DNA of 30,730 nucleotides from JAOZTV01 sp965371805 (lineage in GTDB: Bacteria > Acidobacteriota > Aminicenantia > UBA2199). The translations under genes were made by a program, and so were the position numbers. This document shows positions 25,345 to 30,730 of this stretch, in pieces; the first letter of the stretch is position 1, and the number at the start of each line of letters is the position of its first letter. The notes beneath the pieces were generated by a model. The model saw only the letters and a program-made list of their open reading frames with translations, did not search any database and was not told where the DNA came from. Where the stretch lies: positions 1 to 30,730 of the forward strand of contig CBDUZW010000062.1 in assembly GCA_965371805.1 (NCBI GenBank), given 5' to 3'.

Positions 25345-26727
25345 ATGTTTAATTCAAAGATTTATAAAGAGAGAAGAGAGAAACTTATGGGAAAATTAAA
25401 GGGTGGAATACTGCTCTTTCCCGGCAATAATGAAAGTTCAATGAACTACGCTGACAATACCTATCATTTTCGTCAGGATAGTTCGTTTCTCTACTATTTT
25501 GGACTGGATTTTCCGGACCTGACCGGCGTAATTGATGTAGATGAAGGAAAATGTATTATATTTGGAGATGATCTTACAATTGATATGATTGTATGGATGG
25601 GTACTCAACCGACTATTGCAGAAAGGGCATTGAAAGCTGGAATTACTGAAACTCTGCCTCTTAAAGATTTGAGATTATATATAAATAAAGCAGCAGGGCA
25701 GAGTAGGGATATCCGTTTTTTACCGCCTTATAGGGACGATATAAGAATAATGCTGCATAAACTATTGAGTCTTGATCTTGACTCAATAAATCCCTCTGCC
25801 TCTATCGAAATGATAAAAGCAGTTGCAAACCAGAGAAATATAAAGGCCCCGGAAGAGATTGAAGAACTCGACAGGGCAGTAAATGTTACAGTTGATATGC
25901 ATCTTGCTGCAATGAAGATGATACGTCCTGGATTAACAGAAGCCGAAGTTGCAGCTGCTGTTTATGAGAAAGCGCTTGCTGCAAACGGGAATGTCTCTTT
26001 TCCAATTATTGCAACTATACACGGTGAGACACTTCATAATCACTATCATGGAAATACATTAAAAAGCGGTGATTTGTTTCTACTTGATGCAGGTTTTGAA
26101 ACGCCTCTTCGTTATGCAGGGGATATGTCAAGTACTATTCCTGTGGATAAAACGTTTACTCAAAAACAGAAAGAAATTTACAATGTAGCTCTAAATTCTC
26201 ATAATGGAGCTATTGAAGCTCTTAAACCCGGAGCGGTTTTTAAAGATATTCATCTGCTTGCAGCCAGAAAAATTGCAGAAGGCATGAAAGAACTCGGCTT
26301 TATGAAGGGCAATATAGATGATGCTGTAACTGCTGGTGCACATGCACTTTTCTTTCCATGTGGACTTGGCCATATGATGGGACTTGATGTTCATGATATG
26401 GAAAATCTGGGTGAAGAGTATGTCGGGTATGAAAATGAGAAAAAAAGTACTCAATTTGGATTGAAATCACTCAGGCTGGGAAAAAAACTTAAACCCGGGA
26501 ATGTCTTAACCATTGAACCCGGAATATATTTTATTCCGGAGCTCATTGATATGTGGAGGGAGGAAGGACGGTTCTCCGACTATATCAATTATGAGAAAGT
26601 AAACGAATACAGAAATTTCGGCGGCCTTAGAAATGAGGAGGATTTCCTTATTACTGAAAATGGATACCGGCTGCTTGGCAAACCACTTCCAAAAACGGTT
26701 GAAGAAGTTGAAGCGGTTAGAGGGTAA
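25345..26727 (+). CDS. pepP: Xaa-Pro aminopeptidase (M24B, aminopeptidase P)
   Basis: I prefer the ATG at 25345, eight bases after AAGGATGG, over the one at 25333 that lies inside that site. The product is 460 residues, normal for the family. An N-terminal creatinase-like domain (about 1-165) precedes the pita-bread M24 domain. The five metal ligands are visible: Asp248 (LLDAGFE), Asp259 (YAGDMSS), His343 (GLGHMMGLDVHD), Glu391 (LTIEPGIYF) and Glu431 (GGLRNEEDF). The enzyme removes N-terminal residues that precede proline and is usually cytoplasmic and Mn-dependent. The DPP IV-type gene begins four bases after its stop, so both serve breakdown of proline-containing peptides. Confidence 0.93.
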   Translation: MFNSKIYKERREKLMGKLKGGILLFPGNNESSMNYADNTYHFRQDSSFLYYFGLDFPDLTGVIDVDEGKCIIFGDDLTIDMIVWMGTQPTIAERALKAGITETLPLKDLRLYINKAAGQSRDIRFLPPYRDDIRIMLHKLLSLDLDSINPSASIEMIKAVANQRNIKAPEEIEELDRAVNVTVDMHLAAMKMIRPGLTEAEVAAAVYEKALAANGNVSFPIIATIHGETLHNHYHGNTLKSGDLFLLDAGFETPLRYAGDMSSTIPVDKTFTQKQKEIYNVALNSHNGAIEALKPGAVFKDIHLLAARKIAEGMKELGFMKGNIDDAVTAGAHALFFPCGLGHMMGLDVHDMENLGEEYVGYENEKKSTQFGLKSLRLGKKLKPGNVLTIEPGIYFIPELIDMWREEGRFSDYINYEKVNEYRNFGGLRNEEDFLITENGYRLLGKPLPKTVEEVEAVRG

Positions 26728-26731
26728 AATC

Positions 26732-28972
26732 ATGATAAAAACAATTGTTTTTTTAATTATTATAACACTCTTTTGTTTAATCGGAGCGGAGAGCGGAGTT
26801 GATAAGAGCAAACTTTCTTTAGACAGGCTTTTTTCAAACGAATTTGAAGCTGAAGGCTTTGGTCCTGCACGATGGCTTAAAAGTGGTCAGGGATATTCTA
26901 CACTTGAAAAATCTTCAACCAAAAAAGGACGTGATTTAGTTGCTTATAATCCGTCAACAGGAAAGAGAAAGATTCTTGTTTCTGCAAAAGAACTGATTCC
27001 TGATGGGATGAAAATACCGATAAAAATAAGAGACTATTCCTGGTCGGATGATGGTAAATGGCTGGCTGTTTTTACAAATGCCAAAAGGGTCTGGAGACAG
27101 TTTAGCAGGGGAGATTACTGGATCTTCAATATGAATACACGAAAGCTTAAGTTGATCGGTAGAGATGCAAAGTCCTCGACTCTACAATTTGCAAAATTCT
27201 CTCCGGACAGTAAAAAGATAGCTTATGTAAGAGAGCGGAATTTATATGTTGAAAGTCTTGATGGAAAGGATTTCTATAAATTAACATCTGATGGCTCCTC
27301 AAATATCATTAATGGGACATTTGACTGGGTATATGAAGAGGAGTTCTTCTTAAGAGATGGATTCCGATGGAGTCCGGATAGCTCTAAACTTGCTTACTGG
27401 CAATTAGATACAAAAGGGGTTAAGGATTTTTATTTAATAAACAATACAGATGGATTATACTCAAAACCGATAGCAATTCAATATCCTAAGGCGGGGACCA
27501 CAAACTCTGCCTCAAAGGTTGGTGTTGTGTCGGCTAAGGGCGGCAAAACCATATGGTTTAATTTTCCCGGAGACAGCCGTCAGCATTATATCGCAAGAAT
27601 GGACTGGGCTGCCGGCTCAAAAGAGGTAATTATTCAACGTTTAAACAGATTGCAGAATACAAATTGGGTGGTTCTGGGAAGTGCGGTTACCGGTAAAACA
27701 AGAACTGTTTTTATAGAAAAAGATAAGGCATGGCTGGATGTTGATGATGACCTTATTTGGTATAAAAATGGCAGATATTTTACATGGATAAGCGAGCGTG
27801 ACGGCTGGAGGCGGCTCTATGTTGTTAACAGGAAAAATGGAAAAATGAGAAAGGTGACAAAGGGTAATTTTGATATAATCTCAATTGTCTCAATAGATGT
27901 AAAAAAAGGATGGGTCTATTATATTGCCTCTCCGAAAGATCCAGGGCAGCGTTATCTGTATAGAACAAAACTTAATGGAAAGGGAAAACCACAATTATTG
28001 AGCAAATATAAGAAGGGTACTCATTCTTATCAGATTTCACCCCGTAATCTCTGGGCAATTCATACATGGTCCGCCTTTGGGAAGCCCGGTATAACTGATC
28101 TTGTTAAACTACCCGGACATAAGGTTGTTAAGGTACTTTCAAGTAATGAAAAACTAAGAAAAAACATCCACCAGCTTAAAAAATCTCTACCGGAATTTTT
28201 CCGGATTGAGACAGAAGATAAAATAGTACTGGATGGATGGTGCATAAAGCCACCGGAATTTGATTCTAAAAAAAAATACCCGGTTCTCTTTTTTGTTTAT
28301 GGTGAACCCTGGAACCAGACAGTTCTTGATAGATGGGGGAGAAGAGATTATATATGGCACTTGATGCTTGCACAGCAGGGGTATGTCGTGATGAGCCTTG
28401 ATAACCGTGGTACTCCGGCGCCAAGAGGCAGAGAGTGGAGAAAATCTGTCTACAGACAGGTAGGTGTACTGGCTTCACAGGATCAGGCAGGAGGTGTGAG
28501 GGCTTTGATCAAAAAGCATCAGTGGATCGACCCTGAAAGAATCGCTATCTGGGGGTGGAGTGGAGGAGGATCAATGACCCTTAATGCTCTTCTCAGATAT
28601 CCTGATCTTTATAAAACAGGAATGGCTATAGCGCCTGTAACTGATATGAGATACTATGATACGATTTATCAGGAAAGATATATGGGGCTTCCAGATGATA
28701 ATAAGGAAGGATATAAACTCGGGTCACCAATAACGTTTGCAAAAAACCTTAAGGGTAATTTGCTGATTGTACATGGAACAGGTGATGATAATGTTCACTA
28801 TCAATGTACCGAGGCAATTATTAATAAGTTCATTGAATTTAATAAAAAGTTTACAATGATGGCTTACCCTAATAGAGCTCATAGTATCCGTGAAGGGAAG
28901 AATACAACCAGACATCTATTCGAGCTGCTTACAAATTACCTGAATGAAAATATGCCGGTTGACAAAAAATAG
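26732..28972 (+). CDS. Dipeptidyl peptidase IV-type serine peptidase (S9B)
   Basis: I start this gene at 26732, four bases after the upstream stop, where a signal peptide begins (MIKTIVFLIIITLFCLIGAE); the frame is open upstream only inside pepP. The product is 746 residues, the usual size. The N-terminal beta-propeller (about 60-490) contains DWVYEEEFF, the Glu motif that holds the free N-terminus of the substrate. The C-terminal alpha/beta hydrolase domain has Ser610 (GWSGGGS), Asp685 and Asn687 (HGTGDDNVHY) and His717 (NRAHSI). It would act in the periplasm, releasing X-Pro dipeptides, and complements the aminopeptidase P encoded just upstream. Translation is probably coupled to that gene. 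A strong hairpin terminator follows. Confidence 0.93.
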   Translation: MIKTIVFLIIITLFCLIGAESGVDKSKLSLDRLFSNEFEAEGFGPARWLKSGQGYSTLEKSSTKKGRDLVAYNPSTGKRKILVSAKELIPDGMKIPIKIRDYSWSDDGKWLAVFTNAKRVWRQFSRGDYWIFNMNTRKLKLIGRDAKSSTLQFAKFSPDSKKIAYVRERNLYVESLDGKDFYKLTSDGSSNIINGTFDWVYEEEFFLRDGFRWSPDSSKLAYWQLDTKGVKDFYLINNTDGLYSKPIAIQYPKAGTTNSASKVGVVSAKGGKTIWFNFPGDSRQHYIARMDWAAGSKEVIIQRLNRLQNTNWVVLGSAVTGKTRTVFIEKDKAWLDVDDDLIWYKNGRYFTWISERDGWRRLYVVNRKNGKMRKVTKGNFDIISIVSIDVKKGWVYYIASPKDPGQRYLYRTKLNGKGKPQLLSKYKKGTHSYQISPRNLWAIHTWSAFGKPGITDLVKLPGHKVVKVLSSNEKLRKNIHQLKKSLPEFFRIETEDKIVLDGWCIKPPEFDSKKKYPVLFFVYGEPWNQTVLDRWGRRDYIWHLMLAQQGYVVMSLDNRGTPAPRGREWRKSVYRQVGVLASQDQAGGVRALIKKHQWIDPERIAIWGWSGGGSMTLNALLRYPDLYKTGMAIAPVTDMRYYDTIYQERYMGLPDDNKEGYKLGSPITFAKNLKGNLLIVHGTGDDNVHYQCTEAIINKFIEFNKKFTMMAYPNRAHSIREGKNTTRHLFELLTNYLNENMPVDKK

Positions 28973-28979
28973 AATTGTG

Positions 28980-29012
28980 ATCACAGAGCCCGGTTTTGCC
29001 AGGCTCTGTGAT
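28980..29012. terminator. Bidirectional hairpin terminator
   Basis: ATCACAGAGCC and GGCTCTGTGAT form a perfect 11-bp stem around an 11-base loop. It sits 7 nt after the DPP IV-type stop and 7 nt before the end of the convergent asnA gene, with T-rich sequence on both outgoing strands, so it can serve both genes. Confidence 0.85.
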
Positions 29013-29019
29013 GTTTTAC

Positions 29020-30060
29020 CTATAGTAAAGTAATACCCTCTTGATTACATTTTTCCTTAACCTTCTTTGGCCAGACGCTGGCTTGAACCTCTCCAATATG
29101 TCGCTTTCTCAAAAAAAACATGCACAATCTTGATTGACCGATTCCACCCCCCATACTTTCAGGAAATTTTCCATCTAAAAGTTTTTTATGCCAGCTCAGG
29201 TTCAACCGATCCATACAGTTTTTGATTTTCAATTGATTTTTAATAGCTTCTCTGTCCACCCGTATCCCCATTGAGGATAATTCTAAACTGTTTTTAAGAA
29301 CTGGATTCCAAACCAGTATATCTCCGTTTAATCCCTGAAATCCTTTGTCAGTTTTGGTTGTCCAATCATCATAATCAGGAGCTCTTCCATCATGGGGTTG
29401 TCCATCAGAAAGGTCTCCCCCGATGCCGATCAGGAACACAGCCTGATATTTCCGGCATATTCGGTGCTCTCTCTCTTTTGCTGAGAGATGTGGGTATTTT
29501 TGATATAATTCTTCAGTGTGAATAAACTTGATGTTCTCTGGAAGTACTGGCTGAATTTTATATTTATCAAATACCATGCTTTCAACTTTTTTTAAAACTT
29601 TGTAAATTTTTTTCACTGTAGAATAGAGTGTTTTCAGGTTTCTCTGATTCTGGTCTATTGCTTTTTCCCAATCCCATTGGTCAACGTATACCGAATGTAT
29701 GTCAGAAGAGAGGGTCTCTTCATCCGGACGCAATGCATTCATGTCAGTGTAAATACCACTGCCGATCGGGACCTTATATTTTGCAAGGGCATATCTTTTC
29801 CATTTTGCCAGGCTCTGGATGATTTCAAAATTTTTTTTATCGATTGCCTTGATTCTGAAATTAACTGCCTTTTCAATTCCGTTTAAATTGTCCTGAATTC
29901 CTGAATTCTGGTCAATGAGAAGTGGCGCAGAGATCCTGCTAAGGTTAAGTGTTTTTTTTAGTAATTTCTGGAAGGCATTCTTTACAAAAAAAATAGATTC
30001 TTCTCTTGCCAACAAATCCATTTCATCTTTTTTTGACCCGCTAAACATTGCAATTTTCAT
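29020..30060 (-). CDS. asnA: Aspartate-ammonia ligase
   Basis: The start at 30060 follows AAAGGAG; the frame is open 19 codons further but without a ribosome binding site. The product is 346 residues (E. coli AsnA is 330). The class II aminoacyl-tRNA-synthetase-like fold is recognisable from GIEKAVNFRIK, WKRYALAKYKVPIGSGIYTD, ALRPDEE, SVYVDQWDWEK, FLIGIGGDLSDGQPHDGRAPDYDDW, LNGDILVWNPVL, SSMGIRVD and the late GGGIGQSRLCMFFL motif. It makes asparagine from aspartate, ammonia and ATP, with AMP and PPi as products, in the cytoplasm. It is divergent from asnC, the arrangement known from E. coli, so regulation by AsnC is likely. Confidence 0.96.
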   Translation of the reverse strand: MKIAMFSGSKKDEMDLLAREESIFFVKNAFQKLLKKTLNLSRISAPLLIDQNSGIQDNLNGIEKAVNFRIKAIDKKNFEIIQSLAKWKRYALAKYKVPIGSGIYTDMNALRPDEETLSSDIHSVYVDQWDWEKAIDQNQRNLKTLYSTVKKIYKVLKKVESMVFDKYKIQPVLPENIKFIHTEELYQKYPHLSAKEREHRICRKYQAVFLIGIGGDLSDGQPHDGRAPDYDDWTTKTDKGFQGLNGDILVWNPVLKNSLELSSMGIRVDREAIKNQLKIKNCMDRLNLSWHKKLLDGKFPESMGGGIGQSRLCMFFLRKRHIGEVQASVWPKKVKEKCNQEGITLL

Positions 30061-30115
30061 TGAATTCTCCTTTATTAAAATAAGGGTAATATTGCCATAA
30101 GTTAGATAAATTATC

Positions 30116-30135
30116 AATACTATTGCAATATTATT
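30116..30135. promoter_or_regulatory. Candidate AsnC operator (palindrome)
   Basis: AATACTATTGCAATATTATT is a near-perfect 20-bp dyad around the exact palindrome TATTGCAATA (30121-30130), with one mismatched pair. It lies between the divergent asnA and asnC genes. A related half site, AATATTGCC, occurs at 30088-30096. Lrp/AsnC-family proteins bind such AT-rich dyads, so this is the best operator candidate in the gap. Confidence 0.5.
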
Positions 30136-30149
30136 AAGAATATGATAGC

Positions 30150-30177
30150 TTAACTGTGTAAAAAATGAAAATATAAT
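30150..30177 (+). promoter_or_regulatory. Sigma-70-like promoter for asnC
   Basis: TTAACT (30150-30155) and a consensus TATAAT (30172-30177) are spaced by 16 bases. They end 23 nt before the asnC start, leaving a very short leader that contains TTAGGAG. Confidence 0.55.
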
Positions 30178-30200
30178 AAAACTTACTTAGGAGAGGCCTG

Positions 30201-30662
30201 ATGAATTATGAAATTGATGATTTGGACAGAGATATATTAATGATCTTACAGAAGGATTCGAGAAAACCGTTTCAACTGATTGCCAAACAGCTCTTTGTGT
30301 CAGGGGGGACTGTGCATGTCCGGTATAATAAATTAAAGGAAATGGGAGTCATAAAGGGCAATAAATTGAAGGTTAACTATGAAAAAATTGGATTTGACAT
30401 CATTGCTTTTATTGGGATAAACCTGCATAAGGCAGTTGACTATATGGTGGTTGTCGAGAAAATCAGGAAAATCCCTGAGGTTCTTGAAGCCCATTATACC
30501 ACTGGTAAATATAATATCTTCATCAAAATTGTTGCAACCAGTACCAAAGGACTTCAACACTTTTTGATTGGTCAACTGCATAATATTCCCCAGATCCAAT
30601 CCACAGAGACATTGATTTCGCTGGAACGGCCAATATATCGGGATGTGCCCATTAAGCTATAA
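30201..30662 (+). CDS. asnC: AsnC-type Lrp/AsnC-family regulator
   Basis: The product is 153 residues (E. coli AsnC is 152). The N-terminal HTH (about 5-60: DDLDRDILMILQKDSRKPFQ through VSGGTVHVRYNKLKEMGVI) is followed by the RAM ligand-binding domain (about 68-145). The segments TTGKYNIFIKI and QSTETLISLERPI correspond closely to TTGHYSIFIKV and QSTETLISLQNPI in E. coli AsnC as I remember it, so it is likely a true AsnC orthologue and not a general Lrp. It should control the divergent asnA in response to asparagine and probably its own gene. A TTAGGAG site precedes the start. Nothing identifiable follows up to the window end. Confidence 0.93.
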   Translation: MNYEIDDLDRDILMILQKDSRKPFQLIAKQLFVSGGTVHVRYNKLKEMGVIKGNKLKVNYEKIGFDIIAFIGINLHKAVDYMVVVEKIRKIPEVLEAHYTTGKYNIFIKIVATSTKGLQHFLIGQLHNIPQIQSTETLISLERPIYRDVPIKL

Positions 30663-30730
30663 AAACGGTCACATCTCCATAATCCACCGTCAAAAAAATA
30701 AATATTTTTTAGATGTTGACCATTAAAGGG

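Noticed and set aside
26633..26731. Longer start for the DPP IV-type gene
   Set aside because: It lies inside the aminopeptidase gene and would place 33 residues before an obvious signal peptide.

Overview
The window reads as an AT-rich Gram-negative bacterium. It has secreted lipoproteins, a predicted outer-membrane barrel, a sensor built from Reg_prop/Y_Y_Y repeats with a LuxR-type HTH, a 6-bladed beta-propeller protein, and paired proline-specific peptidases. That mix is known from Bacteroidota and from peptide-fermenting lineages such as Candidatus Aminicenantes. No rRNA or other phylogenetic marker is present, so the assignment is tentative. By eye, the first 17 kb is more AT-rich than the peptidase/asparagine region at 25-30.7 kb.

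Region 1 (1-17.1 kb) is entirely on the + strand. It opens with envelope proteins: a lipoprotein with an MmpS-like domain, a small secreted protein, a LysM protein and a four-helix membrane protein. A large membrane protein and a coiled-coil lipoprotein-like protein follow. Next comes a closely spaced run of hydrolases: two metallophosphoesterases, a CHAP/NlpC-like amidase, a trypsin-like protease, a patatin-like phospholipase and a ComEC-like metallo-beta-lactamase-fold enzyme. With them are a protein with a three-helix membrane domain of the YEATS-associated type plus a TPR-like tail, and a large secreted protein with a barrel-like C-terminus. Most of the hydrolases lack export signals. I read the run as a candidate multi-effector conflict (defence) system, although no NTPase, caspase or nucleic-acid sensor is visible. 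The last gene is split by a frameshift in a run of nine A. Intergenic gaps carry two copies of a 53-bp leader just before genes and a family of short repeats just after stop codons.

Region 2 (17.2-25.2 kb) is patchier. It has a secreted beta-propeller protein, a STAS/SEC14-like protein, a decayed copy of the 3' end of an EamA transporter gene, a 906-residue membrane-spanning sensor/regulator on the minus strand, a lipoprotein with a DUF5018-like domain, and the intact EamA gene. Between the last two lies a 244-bp MITE-like element with 14-bp terminal inverted repeats and a 9-bp target duplication. Orphan gene tails next to both EamA copies point to past rearrangement.

Region 3 (25.3-30.7 kb) looks like ordinary core metabolism. 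Xaa-Pro aminopeptidase and a DPP IV-type peptidase form an operon for proline-containing peptides. It converges on asnA (aspartate-ammonia ligase) across a strong shared hairpin terminator. asnA is divergent from asnC, whose product is its classical Lrp-family regulator, and a palindrome in the gap is a candidate AsnC site.
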